Counted from the stretch's first letter, positions 13,133 to 21,350 are shown. The stretch is DNA of 28,822 nucleotides from Clostridia bacterium (GCA_017462825.1 JAFTQI010000031.1:1-28822); one strand, 5' to 3'. The notes: generated by a model not told the origin, from the sequence alone. Translations and numbers: made by a program.

Positions 13133-14881
13133 TTAACTAAACTGCCCTCTGTGCAATTCGGCGTACGCGCCGTTTCTTTCCAAAAGCTCCTTATGCGTAC
13201 CCTTTTCCACGACTTTCCCCTTGTCCATAACCAAAATACAATCGGAATGTACGACGGTGGAAAGTCTATGCGCGACGACAAAGGACGTTCTGCCCTCCAT
13301 AAGCTTGGCAAACGCGTCGGAAATTTTCAGCTCCGTGCGCGTATCGATGGACGACGTTGCTTCGTCCAAAATCAGCATGGGCGGTTTCGTGAGCATAATA
13401 CGGGTAATACAAAGGAGTTGTTTTTGTCCCTCCGAAAGCGCGCCGCCGTCTTTGATTACGGTGTCGTACCCCTTTTCCATGCGCTTGATAAAACTATGCG
13501 CATGCGCCGCTTTTGCCGCGGCAATCATTTCTTCGTCCGTTGCCGTCGGTTTTCCCATTTTTAAGTTCTCGCGCACCGTGCCGTTTTTCAGCCATGTTTC
13601 TTGCAATACCATGCCGTAACTTTCGCGCAGCGATTTCCGCGTGACCGCGCGAACATCTTTTCCGTCCACGCAAACCGCGCCGCCGTCTACGTCGTAAAAA
13701 CGCATGAGTAGGTTGATTAGAGTCGTTTTGCCGCTTCCTGTTCTACCGACAATCGCCACCCGTTGCCCGCGCGTAACCGTCAGGGAAAGGTCTTTGATAA
13801 GTTCTTGCCCGTCCGTATAAGAAAAGCTTACGTTTTCGAGCGCAACGTTCCCTGCTGTCTGACCCAAAACTTCGCCGTTTACATCGGAAATTTCCTCCCT
13901 TTCGTCCATCAGTTCAAAGATTCTACCCGCGCAGGTAAACGCCCCTTTCAGCTCGGTGATAACCCCGGAAATTTCATTAAAAGGCTTCGTGTACTGATTC
14001 GCGTACGAAAGGAATTTCGTAAGTCCGCCCACAGTGAATGCGCCCCTGCTTACGTCGAGCGCGCCAACAAGCGCGACCGCCGCGTAAATCAAGTTATTGA
14101 TAAACCGCGTGGACGGGTTGGTGAGCGAAGAATAGAAAGTCGCGTTCATCGTCGCTTTTTCCAAGCGCGCGTTGATTTCGTTGAACTTTTCTTCGTTTTC
14201 TTCTTCGTGACCGAACGCCTTGGTCGTTTTCAGCCCGCCGATTGCTTCTTCCACAAACGCCGTTTGTTGCCCGCGCGTAGCCGTTTGTTCTTTAAAGAAT
14301 TTATGCGTATGCGTTGCCACAAATCTTGCGACGAACAGCGAAATCGGGGAGGCTAAAACGACAATCAAACCGATTTTCCAGTTCGTCAAAAGCATAAATA
14401 TAATCGTGCCGAGTATGGTCGCAATCCCTGTCAAAAACTGCGTGAAGCCGAGCAATAACCCATCGGAAAACTGGTCCGCGTCGGCGATAATACGGCTGAC
14501 CGTATCGCCGTGGGCGTGCGTATCGATATATTGCAAAGGCAGTGCGCCGATTTTACGGAACGCGTCCGCACGCAAGTCTCGTACAACGTTGCAGGAAATA
14601 CGGTTGTTGCAAAGACTCATGAGCCATTGACAAAGCCCCGCAATCCCCACGACAAGCCCCGTCTTTAAAAAAATTCGTTTCAGCTTCGACCAAGCCACGC
14701 CGTACTCCACGATACAGTCGATTGCATCACCGAAAAATACGGGCACGAACAAAGTCGCGCCGACGCTTATAAGCGCGAACACAATCGAACCGATTAAGGA
14801 AATGGGGTATCTTCCCACGTATTGTAAAACGCGGCGGAAAGTACCTTTTTTTGCGATTTGTTTTACGGGCGTGTTTTTCAT
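13133..14881 (-). CDS. ABC exporter half-transporter, catalytic-site subunit
   Basis: This 582-residue type I exporter half has six membrane helices in residues about 20-300 and an ATPase domain at 345-582. Motifs: Walker A GRTGSGKTT (379-387), Q-loop near 427, signature LSEGQ (482-486), Walker B with catalytic glutamate LILDEATSSID (Glu507) and H-switch AHRLS (His538). It overlaps the upstream half-transporter by ATGA and forms a heterodimer with it. Its signature is altered (Glu for Gly), matching the degenerate site formed with the partner. Multidrug or lipid-like exporters have this form; the substrate cannot be told from sequence. Confidence 0.93.
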   Translation of the reverse strand: MKNTPVKQIAKKGTFRRVLQYVGRYPISLIGSIVFALISVGATLFVPVFFGDAIDCIVEYGVAWSKLKRIFLKTGLVVGIAGLCQWLMSLCNNRISCNVVRDLRADAFRKIGALPLQYIDTHAHGDTVSRIIADADQFSDGLLLGFTQFLTGIATILGTIIFMLLTNWKIGLIVVLASPISLFVARFVATHTHKFFKEQTATRGQQTAFVEEAIGGLKTTKAFGHEEENEEKFNEINARLEKATMNATFYSSLTNPSTRFINNLIYAAVALVGALDVSRGAFTVGGLTKFLSYANQYTKPFNEISGVITELKGAFTCAGRIFELMDEREEISDVNGEVLGQTAGNVALENVSFSYTDGQELIKDLSLTVTRGQRVAIVGRTGSGKTTLINLLMRFYDVDGGAVCVDGKDVRAVTRKSLRESYGMVLQETWLKNGTVRENLKMGKPTATDEEMIAAAKAAHAHSFIKRMEKGYDTVIKDGGALSEGQKQLLCITRIMLTKPPMLILDEATSSIDTRTELKISDAFAKLMEGRTSFVVAHRLSTVVHSDCILVMDKGKVVEKGTHKELLERNGAYAELHRGQFS

Positions 14882-16638
14882 GCTTCCACACCCCCCTCCG
14901 CTACGTCGGTGTATTGCGAACGGTAAATTTCACGGTAGACCTCGCACGAGTTCAACAATTCCTCGTGCGTACCGATTCCCACCGCTTTTCCATCGTCAAG
15001 CACCACGATTTTGTCCGCGTGCTGTACAGACGAAGCGCGTTGAGAAACGATAAACGTCGTCGTTTTCAGCGTTTGTATATCCTTGCGAAGTTCCGCGTCC
15101 GTCGCATAATCGAGTGCGGACGAAGAATCGTCGAGAATCAAAATTTCAGGCTTACGCACGAGCGCGCGTGCAATCGTCAAGCGTTGTTTTTGTCCGCCCG
15201 AGAAATTTTTGCCGCCCTGTTCCACTTCCGCGTCCAAGCCACCCTTGCCTTGCACCACTTCGCCGGCTTGCGCGAGTTTGAGCGCAGCGTACAATTCTTC
15301 CTCCGTCGCGTCCGCCTTACCCCAAAGCAAGTTTTCACGAATCGTACCCTTGAAAAGACGGGCTTTTTGCGGTACTACGCCGACGCGCTCGCGCAAATAT
15401 TCTTGCATGCCTGCCGCGCGCACGTCCTTGCCGTCCACGCGTACCTGCCCGCCGCTCACGTCGTAAAAATGGGGAATCAGATTGACCAAGGTCGTTTTTC
15501 CCGACCCCGTACCGCCGATGATACCGACCGTTTCACCCCGACGGACCGTGAAAGAAACGTTCTCCAAAGCTTCAGTCCCGCCGTCGTTGTAGCGTGCGGA
15601 TACGTTGTCGAATACAATAAACGGCTCGTCGTTTTCGAAGTTTACATTTTCCTCGACCGAAATGATTTCAAGCGAGGGGTGCATATCCAAAACGTTTTCG
15701 ATACGGCTTGCCGAAGCCGCCGCCTTGGCGACGGTGACAATCAAATTCGCGAGCTTGATAAGTTCAATCAAAATTTGTCCCATCAGGTTATAAAGCGCGA
15801 TGACCTTCCCTTGCGAGAGCGCGCCGCCGTCCACGCGGATTGCGCCCACCCACAAAAGCCAAATGATTGCCGCATTGATAAGTACGAATGTCAGTGGGTT
15901 CGTAATCGCCGCGATTGCCCCGACAAATTTACTGCTTCTATTTTGCGCGTCGTTTCTCTCGCGGAAAATTTCCCGCTCTTGGTCTTCTTGGCAAAAAGCG
16001 CGGATAACTCTCGCGCCGCCGAGATTTTCACGGGTGGAAAGGAGTACCTTATCCAGCTTGTCCTGCGCCTTTTTATAAAGAGGCATACAAATCAGCATCA
16101 CCGCGTAAACAACAATCGCAAGCACGGCAATCGTCGCGGCGAATACACCGAACGAACTGGGGTCGATGATATACGCGCAAAGCATCGCGCCGAACACGAT
16201 AAACGGCGAGCGTAAGAACAAACGCAAAAAAAGATTTATCCCCGTTTGCATCTTATCCACGTCGCTCGTCATACGCGTAAGCATCGTTGCTTCGCCCATT
16301 TTGTCAATGTCCTTATAAGACAGTGTTTGCAATTTTTTGAATAAATCCCTACGCACGCCCGCGGACACGCCCGTAGCCACGCGCGCGGAAAAATATTGCG
16401 CGGCGACAGCGAAAGCGAAGCCGAGCAAACCGAACGCGCCAAGGAGCAAGCAGGCATTGACGATGTAGCCTTTATCCGCCGAGTACTTCCCGTCCACCGC
16501 CAAGCCAAGCCCGTTATCCACGATTGCCGCTACGACGAAAGGCACTAAAAGCTCAAACGTCGCTTCTAACAATTTGAAAAGCGGACCAAGCGCCGTCCGT
16601 CCTTTATAGGGTTTGAAATACGCAAAGATTTTTTTCAT
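14878..16638 (-). CDS. ABC exporter half-transporter, degenerate-site subunit
   Basis: This 586-residue protein has six membrane helices (about 18-300) and an ATPase domain with Walker A GGTGSGKTT (375-383), signature FSGGQ (479-483) and Walker B ILDDSSSALD. The catalytic glutamate is Asp504 and the H-switch histidine is Gln533 (IVSQRASS). Its own site is thus non-catalytic, while its intact signature completes the active site of the partner encoded next. This is the arrangement of heterodimeric exporters such as TM287/288 and BmrCD. The ATG lies 8 bases after TATAAT and has no ribosome-binding site, so the mRNA is almost leaderless. It heads the operon with the partner and the CLC gene. Confidence 0.93.
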   Translation of the reverse strand: MKKIFAYFKPYKGRTALGPLFKLLEATFELLVPFVVAAIVDNGLGLAVDGKYSADKGYIVNACLLLGAFGLLGFAFAVAAQYFSARVATGVSAGVRRDLFKKLQTLSYKDIDKMGEATMLTRMTSDVDKMQTGINLFLRLFLRSPFIVFGAMLCAYIIDPSSFGVFAATIAVLAIVVYAVMLICMPLYKKAQDKLDKVLLSTRENLGGARVIRAFCQEDQEREIFRERNDAQNRSSKFVGAIAAITNPLTFVLINAAIIWLLWVGAIRVDGGALSQGKVIALYNLMGQILIELIKLANLIVTVAKAAASASRIENVLDMHPSLEIISVEENVNFENDEPFIVFDNVSARYNDGGTEALENVSFTVRRGETVGIIGGTGSGKTTLVNLIPHFYDVSGGQVRVDGKDVRAAGMQEYLRERVGVVPQKARLFKGTIRENLLWGKADATEEELYAALKLAQAGEVVQGKGGLDAEVEQGGKNFSGGQKQRLTIARALVRKPEILILDDSSSALDYATDAELRKDIQTLKTTTFIVSQRASSVQHADKIVVLDDGKAVGIGTHEELLNSCEVYREIYRSQYTDVAEGGVEA

Positions 16639-16646
16639 ACGGAATT

Positions 16647-16675
16647 ATTATACCACCTTTTCGCATTAAAATCAA
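16647..16675 (-). promoter_or_regulatory. Promoter of the ABC exporter operon, nearly leaderless
   Basis: On the minus strand TTGATT (16670-16675) and TATAAT (16647-16652) are 17 bases apart. The ATG at 16638 follows the -10 box by 8 bases, so transcription should begin 0-3 bases before it. Confidence 0.75.
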
Positions 16676-16699
16676 GAGATTTTAATAGGGGTAAAAAAA

Positions 16700-16746
16700 T
16701 CCCGCAAAAAAGACAAAAGAAACGACCCGACTTCTGCATCGGATCG
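16700..16746 (-). terminator. Intrinsic terminator of the TPR-like membrane-protein gene
   Basis: The 8-bp stem CGATCCGA/TCGGGTCG on the minus strand (16739-16746 with 16723-16730, one G-U pair) is followed by TTTCTTTTGTCTTTTTT. It lies 8 bases after the stop codon at 16755. Confidence 0.8.
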
Positions 16747-16754
16747 CCTCTATT

Positions 16755-17729
16755 TTATTCTTCTGTTTCAGCGTTCGTTTCCCCTTCAAGTTCTTCCTCG
16801 TAAACAATAGGAAGTAAGCCCTCGTAAATCTTTTTAAGAAGCTCGATTTCCAGGAGTCTTGCACCGTCGTCCGTTTCGTCCAACCGCTCGTTCTTGCGGT
16901 ACATTCTACACGCGTTGATGAAACGGTTTGCAAACACCGCAAATACGATAAAGAAAACCACGCACGCCGCCGCAAAACCGATGGTCAAGCCGATATATTC
17001 CCCGCCGCGGGTCGTGAAATTCTTCATGCCGAAGAATGCGGTAAGGATAAAGCAAACGATTACGGGAATTGCGGATACCGCAAAATACAAGCCCCGTTTT
17101 AAACGTCTTGCTTTCAAGATTTCTCTACGGCGGCGCTGTTTGCTTTCCACGTCTTGACGGAGCGGCTCTTCTTCCGCCGTCAGTTCGTTTAACCTACCCT
17201 TAAAAACGTCCTCGTATTTCTCGCGGATAATATCCGTCGCGGCATAGCCCAAGTCGTATTCCAAGCTCTCGATACTCTCGTTCGCGTATTCGTTCGCAAG
17301 CACGTCAGGGTCAGTGAAATCCGCCGTCTTTGCCCGCCAATACCCAACGGACGCTTCCGTCGCTTCGTCGTCGTATTTGAGCGCTTTTTCGTATTTCAGC
17401 TCCGCAGACTTAAAGCTCCCCGTCGCCAAAAATTCTTCCCCTTCCTTACAAAGCTGATCGTAGACCGCTTTTTTTGCCAAAGCTTCTTCTTCACGGCGTT
17501 TTTTGAGCGCCGCCACTTCTTCAGCGGTAAGCTCGGCAAACGATTCCTCGTTGTCTTCCTCGTCTATCGTCGGGAATGCAAACGAAATTTCACCCTCCGC
17601 AAGTTCCGTTTCTTCATTTTCTACATTCTCGTTTTCCGCAAGCTCGTCCGTCGCGTCCACGTATCCGTCTTTCGTCTTTTTTAAACGCACGCCTCTGCCG
17701 TATTCGTCGTCAATCATTCTTTCTTCCAT
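16755..17729 (-). CDS. Unknown acidic protein with TPR-like segment and two membrane helices
   Basis: The 324-residue protein is not matched to a named family by eye. Residues 1-75 are strongly acidic and probably disordered. Residues about 80-135 have a helical pair with TPR-like spacing (KKAVYDQLCKEGEEFLATGS, then FKSAELKYEKALKYDDEATEA). A basic stretch (RRRREILKARRLKR, near 198-212) precedes two membrane helices (about 213-234 and 246-267), and the C-terminus is a charged cytosolic tail. The start follows AAGGAG. It is 12 bases after ispE, in the same operon. A TPR plus two-helix layout suggests a membrane-anchored adaptor, but this is inference. Confidence 0.7.
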   Translation of the reverse strand: MEERMIDDEYGRGVRLKKTKDGYVDATDELAENENVENEETELAEGEISFAFPTIDEEDNEESFAELTAEEVAALKKRREEEALAKKAVYDQLCKEGEEFLATGSFKSAELKYEKALKYDDEATEASVGYWRAKTADFTDPDVLANEYANESIESLEYDLGYAATDIIREKYEDVFKGRLNELTAEEEPLRQDVESKQRRRREILKARRLKRGLYFAVSAIPVIVCFILTAFFGMKNFTTRGGEYIGLTIGFAAACVVFFIVFAVFANRFINACRMYRKNERLDETDDGARLLEIELLKKIYEGLLPIVYEEELEGETNAETEE

Positions 17730-17741
17730 ACCGTTTTCTCC

Positions 17742-18680
17742 TTATTCTTCGATTAGGTTGACTTCTTCCTCCGTCAACCTATACGGATTTTTCCAGCCCT
17801 TGTTCGCCTTTTGAAAATTCGGGTTTACCGACTGTGCCACAATCGCGCGGAACTTGCCCCTATATCGGCTCTTTGCCCATCGGCAAAGCTCCAACGATTC
17901 AAAAATCGCGAATACACAGCTCCCCGAGCCTGTCATCGCCGCGCCAAGCGGCGAAAAACTTTGTAGCTGTTCATACGCCTTTTCTACGTCGCTGTTTATG
18001 TGCAGCGCAGGCTTATACAAATCGTTCATCACGTACCTGCCTATGCCCTCTTGGTCATTTTCGCAGGTTGCCTTAATGCAATTTTCCGTAAAACTTTCTC
18101 TCCATTCGAGCGTTTTGGGGAGTTCGTCGTACTTTTTATAGCACGCGCCTGCCGACACTTCCGAGCTTGGGCAAAGCAACAAGAAATACAGCTTCGTGTT
18201 GGTTTCGATCGGCGTAACGATTTCCCCGCGCCCCTGCATTCTTGCAAAACCGCCCGTCAGCATATATCCCGTATCGCTGCCGAGCTTGTCCGCAATTTCT
18301 TTAAGCTTAACGTAATCGGTCACGCCATACAGCTTCGCCATACCGTTCAAAACGCCGCTCACGTCCGCGGAAGAACCGCCGAGTCCCGCGCCCATCGGGA
18401 TATTTTTATAAACCGTGATATCCGCGCCGTTCGTGCCAAAAGCCTGAGAAAACGCTTCCGCCGCTTTCAGCGCGTTGTTCTTTTCGGGGGGAATGCTTTC
18501 ACTGCCGAGTCCGTGCATAGTCACGCTACTCAGCGGATTTTTGCGTTTTTTGAGCACGATTAGGTCAAAAACGTCGATACTGCATACAAAAGAATCGAGC
18601 ATGTGATACCCCTGCTCCACGCCCGTGATTTCGAGCGTTAAATTCACTTTTGCATACGCTTTGATCTTTACTTTGTTCAT
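17742..18680 (-). CDS. ispE: 4-diphosphocytidyl-2-C-methyl-D-erythritol kinase
   Basis: IspE phosphorylates CDP-methylerythritol in the MEP pathway for isoprenoid precursors, using ATP. The 312-residue GHMP kinase has the substrate strand KAYAKVNLTLEI (7-18), the ATP-binding loop PMGAGLGGSSAD (95-106) and the C-terminal MTGSGSCVFAIF near 255. The start lies 17 bases after a perfect 9-bp hairpin located in the leader; the ribosome site (GGGTATAGGGC) is immediately between them and weak. A good promoter lies about 60 bases upstream. In Bacilli, veg and ispE are close neighbours; here a SipL-like gene lies between them. Confidence 0.96.
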   Translation of the reverse strand: MNKVKIKAYAKVNLTLEITGVEQGYHMLDSFVCSIDVFDLIVLKKRKNPLSSVTMHGLGSESIPPEKNNALKAAEAFSQAFGTNGADITVYKNIPMGAGLGGSSADVSGVLNGMAKLYGVTDYVKLKEIADKLGSDTGYMLTGGFARMQGRGEIVTPIETNTKLYFLLLCPSSEVSAGACYKKYDELPKTLEWRESFTENCIKATCENDQEGIGRYVMNDLYKPALHINSDVEKAYEQLQSFSPLGAAMTGSGSCVFAIFESLELCRWAKSRYRGKFRAIVAQSVNPNFQKANKGWKNPYRLTEEEVNLIEE

Positions 18681-18697
18681 GCCCTATACCCAAAATT

Positions 18698-18719
18698 GCG
18701 GTGGGGAACACCCCACCGC
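18698..18719 (-). promoter_or_regulatory. Perfect hairpin in the ispE leader (attenuator or terminator)
   Basis: The stem GCGGTGGGG/CCCCACCGC (18698-18706 with 18711-18719) has a 4-base loop and is followed by AATTTT on the minus strand, then the ispE ATG only 17 bases later. It could end transcripts from the SipL-like gene, but the ispE promoter is upstream of it, so it is also within the ispE leader. Confidence 0.7.
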
Positions 18720-18736
18720 GAGATTGTTCTTATGCT

Positions 18737-18765
18737 ATTTTACCATATTATTTCCAAAATTTCAA
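18737..18765 (-). promoter_or_regulatory. Housekeeping promoter of ispE
   Basis: On the minus strand TTGAAA (18760-18765) and TAAAAT (18737-18742) are separated by 17 bases. The start would be near 18730, upstream of the hairpin at 18698-18719. Confidence 0.7.
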
Positions 18766-18812
18766 TATTTTAAAGCATTTTCTCTGTGTTTTTCCGTATT
18801 TTTCCGTATTTT

Positions 18813-20300
18813 TTAGCGAATCTGCCGATAAACGTAGATTTTATCCGTTTCAGAGAGCGGGAATTTTAAATCGGGATTGCTCTTTTCCAGCTCCTCGGGC
18901 GAGCAGCGGAGTTTTTTGGCTACCGACCATAAATCCGCGCCCGCGCCCGGTAAATACACCGAAAACGCGCTTTCTTCCGCTTCGTAGGCTTCCCCTTCTT
19001 CGAGCTGAGATACATATTCCCATTCCCCGTTCGCATAACTGCGGACGCAAAGTTTCAAAACCCCTTCCGCTTCTATTTCTCCCGTGCGCTTTCTACGCAC
19101 GTTGATTGCGCAAATCAACCCGTCCGCTTCCACGACGTCCCCCTGCGCGTCCAAAGGAAAAGCAAAGGGCAACGAGAGAGAAACGCTCCGTTTCGAGCCG
19201 TCCCCGCCCGCAAAAATAATTTCCGCAAGCGCCGCGCCCTCCGCCTCAAAGCCGTTTTCCGTCTTTTTGCAGGAAATTTCCACTCGCGGCAACACCGCCG
19301 CTTGCAGGACGATTTCACCTTCCACAGCAGGCGAAATTGCCGCGACGCCGCTCACTCTTTCCACCTGTTTTTGTACGTTCGTCAAATACCTGCCCCCGCC
19401 CTTTTTCTTATGCAAAGTCAAAGGCGCGGATACGGAGTAGCCGTCTTGAAGCACTTCGATTTCTTCCTTGACGTGGACGAAACAGTCCGCCGCAAGGGTG
19501 TAGGAAAACACGATTTTGCTCTTTCCTTTTTCTTCGTCCGCTCCCACCGTCAAATACGCGGATTTCACCTGTACCCGCGCGCTTGCCGTCGTCCCCCCAA
19601 ACGCTTCGTCGCAAGGCACTTGCATGCGGAAAGGGGTGAGTCGTTCATACGAACAAACCCGTTCGTCCGCGGTCAGTACGCAAATATTCAACGCGATTTC
19701 CCCTTCGAGTTCGATTTGACCGCCCTCCGCTTCCACTCGGTAGACCATCGCGCGCTCGCTATGCAATAAGACGTCGCCCACGTAATCGGAATCGAATTCG
19801 TCCTCACCGTCCGTTTCCCCGGTCACACATACGCTTTTATGGACGGTGATGGGCGCCGTTTTGATAATCATCCCTTCGCCACCCGTCAAATATTCCATTT
19901 GTTTGCCGCCGTAAACGAGAATTTCCGCGCCGACGATAACGGAAAAATATAAGCCCGAACCTTCTCTACGCCATGCAACGTTTTCGGCGCGAAGCGCCGT
20001 CTTTGCAAAACACGCAGGCGTTACGGCTTTCCCTTCCGCTTTATGAAAAAACTCTACACCGCGCTCCGCGCGGCAAACTTTTCTATCCCCGTCCTCGTAA
20101 ACAACGGTCAGCATCACTTTGCCCCCGTATTTCACTTCGCCGTCCGCGCAAACGCTTTCGGTAGGCACGGTTTTTGCTTCCACCGCCAAAATACTGCTAA
20201 TCTCACTACCTGGCAAACGACATTCCACCATCGACTGTCCGTTCAGACTCGCCACTTCGCCTATAAAACGGTAGGTTTCTATTTTGGGTTGCACAAACAT
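18813..20300 (-). CDS. sipL: SipL-like spore protein: DUF3794 repeats plus LysM
   Basis: SipL binds SpoIVA during spore-coat assembly in clostridia. The 495-residue protein has an N-terminal region and DUF3794/SPOCS-type beta repeats up to about 440, then a C-terminal LysM domain (448-495: YLPGAGADLWSVAKKLRCSP, then EELEKSNPDLKFPLSETDKI). There is no signal peptide, consistent with a mother-cell cytosolic coat protein. A strong AAGGAGGA ribosome site precedes the start, and a SigE-like promoter lies about 45-70 bases upstream, fitting mother-cell expression. It is divergent from veg. The gene symbol is assigned by architecture; other DUF3794-LysM proteins exist. Confidence 0.8.
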   Translation of the reverse strand: MFVQPKIETYRFIGEVASLNGQSMVECRLPGSEISSILAVEAKTVPTESVCADGEVKYGGKVMLTVVYEDGDRKVCRAERGVEFFHKAEGKAVTPACFAKTALRAENVAWRREGSGLYFSVIVGAEILVYGGKQMEYLTGGEGMIIKTAPITVHKSVCVTGETDGEDEFDSDYVGDVLLHSERAMVYRVEAEGGQIELEGEIALNICVLTADERVCSYERLTPFRMQVPCDEAFGGTTASARVQVKSAYLTVGADEEKGKSKIVFSYTLAADCFVHVKEEIEVLQDGYSVSAPLTLHKKKGGGRYLTNVQKQVERVSGVAAISPAVEGEIVLQAAVLPRVEISCKKTENGFEAEGAALAEIIFAGGDGSKRSVSLSLPFAFPLDAQGDVVEADGLICAINVRRKRTGEIEAEGVLKLCVRSYANGEWEYVSQLEEGEAYEAEESAFSVYLPGAGADLWSVAKKLRCSPEELEKSNPDLKFPLSETDKIYVYRQIR

Positions 20301-20341
20301 CTTTCTTTACTCCTCCTTGCACTCGCCGTACTTGCTTTTCT

Positions 20342-20370
20342 ATCCTATGCTAAATACATTTGTAATATAC
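20342..20370 (-). promoter_or_regulatory. SigE-like promoter of the SipL-like gene
   Basis: On the minus strand GTATATT (20364-20370), a 14-base spacer and CATAGGAT (20342-20349) fit the SigE pattern (ATATT, 13-15 bases, CATACAAT) with two mismatches in the -10. The predicted start gives a leader of about 35 bases with a strong ribosome site. Confidence 0.55.
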
Positions 20371-20422
20371 CAAGTTTTGGAAAAAGGGTATAAACGAAGA
20401 ACGGCGGGCGCATACTTATTGT

Positions 20423-20677
20423 ATGATTAAGCCAAGTAAAAATATTGCGGACGTAAAGAGATTAGTCAATGACTGCCGCGCGCAACGGGTCGCCGTGCGC
20501 GTAAATTTAGGTAGAAACAAAAGCGTAAGCTATTCGGGCATCCTTTCGGGCATTTATCCCTCCCTGTTTACCGTCAAACCTGACGAGGAGGGTTTTTTAG
20601 GAAAGACTTCCTATTCTTATTCCGACTTACTTTGCGGAAACGTTAAAATCAAAAAGCTTGAAAATAAGGAAGCGTGA
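20423..20677 (+). CDS. veg: Veg family protein
   Basis: Veg is a small, highly expressed Firmicute protein linked to biofilm formation and to spore outgrowth; its molecular role is not settled. The 84-residue product has the family core: RVAVRVNLGRNKSVSYSGIL (22-41), YPSLFTVK (45-52) and SYSYSDLLCGNVKI (64-77). It is upstream of and near ispE, as in other Firmicutes. The ATG has no Shine-Dalgarno sequence; CATACT lies 6 bases upstream, the same spacing seen for the leaderless XRE gene at 1932, so leaderless translation is possible. A strong terminator follows. Confidence 0.92.
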   Translation: MIKPSKNIADVKRLVNDCRAQRVAVRVNLGRNKSVSYSGILSGIYPSLFTVKPDEEGFLGKTSYSYSDLLCGNVKIKKLENKEA

Positions 20678-20694
20678 AAAGCTCGATTTTATTA

Positions 20695-20750
20695 GACAAA
20701 GCCGCCTGCGGAGAATCCGTAGGCGGCTTTGTCTTCAATTTTTATTTTTC
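20695..20750 (+). terminator. Strong terminator of veg
   Basis: A long stem (GACAAAGCCGCCT.. with ..AGGCGGCTTTGTC, 20695-20707 and 20721-20733, extended inward by CGGA/TCCG with one mismatch) is followed by TTCAATTTTTATTTTTC. Confidence 0.92.
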
Positions 20751-20798
20751 CTCGATTGATAACTCAAATACTTGACCGTTTAAAAATTCAACGTGCAA
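20742..20798 (-). other. Possible micro-ORF or gene remnant
   Basis: A minus-strand frame ends at 20742 and reads LHVEFLNGQVFELSIEEK from a possible TTG start at 20798; the frame stays open upstream to about 20829 without ATG or GTG. The sequence looks protein-like and sits just after a good minus-strand promoter (20826-20855), but the ribosome site is weak. It may be a tiny gene or the end of a decayed one. Confidence 0.2.
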
Positions 20799-20825
20799 GG
20801 ATTCTTCTTTCGACGTCGTATTACT

Positions 20826-20890
20826 ATTATATCACTCTCTTTATCCAAATTACAACTATTTTTCCGAGAAAGAGAGTAGCATATATTGTA
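20826..20890. promoter_or_regulatory. Divergent promoter region with inverted repeat, upstream of the two-domain XRE gene
   Basis: On the minus strand TTGTAA (20850-20855) and TATAAT (20826-20831) are 18 bases apart. On the plus strand a weaker promoter is TTTCCG (20861-20866) with TATTGT (20884-20889). The 9-bp inverted repeat ACTCTCTTT (20834-20842) and AAAGAGAGT (20869-20877) places one arm in each promoter spacer, suggesting an operator used by the adjacent XRE regulator. Confidence 0.5.
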
Positions 20891-20915
20891 GAATGATGTC
20901 TTTGTTTGGTGGATT

Positions 20916-21347
20916 ATGTCGAAACTTTCTATAAGACTTAAAGAATTGATGGAAGAAAACGCTATAAATGAATCGGAATTGGCTGTGAAGTCGGGTATAG
21001 ATAATTCTAGTATTTCCGATTTTTTACTAGAAAAACACGCTCCGTCCTATAATACTTTTGTCAAATTATTATCTCATTTTAATTGCTCCGCCGATTATTT
21101 GTTGGGTTTGACGGATATTCACACCGACCAAGTTCTACATCCTGTCTTGCCCTTTCAAGAGCGTTTACGAGCTGTTATGAAAGAGCAGAAAATAACGCAC
21201 CAAAAAATGATTGAAACCATGCCGGTTTCTTCTTCCGTTTTATATAAATGGGTCAGCGGTAAAAGTTTACCTAACGCGGAAACACTTATTCGTATTGCGA
21301 ATTTTTTGGAATGCTCGGTCGATTATTTAATTGGGCGCATAAGATAA
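20916..21347 (+). CDS. Regulator with two XRE HTH domains
   Basis: The 143-residue protein is two HTH_3 domains in tandem. Domain 1 spans about residues 3-66 (IRLKELMEENAINESELAVK ... SADYLLGL) and domain 2 about 78-141 (FQERLRAVMKEQKITHQKMI ... SVDYLIGR). Both end with the same C(S)-x-D-Y-L-hG motif, indicating internal duplication. There is no sensor domain. GGTGG precedes the ATG. The gene is AT-rich compared with veg and uvrA, which hints at acquisition. It probably binds the inverted repeat just upstream and controls itself; other targets are unknown. Confidence 0.85.
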   Translation: MSKLSIRLKELMEENAINESELAVKSGIDNSSISDFLLEKHAPSYNTFVKLLSHFNCSADYLLGLTDIHTDQVLHPVLPFQERLRAVMKEQKITHQKMIETMPVSSSVLYKWVSGKSLPNAETLIRIANFLECSVDYLIGRIR

Positions 21348-21350
21348 AAT

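Noticed and set aside
14851..16215. 454-codon plus-strand open frame across the ABC exporter gene
   Set aside because: Opposite strand of a well-supported ABC transporter; Arg/Phe-rich composition typical of shadow frames.
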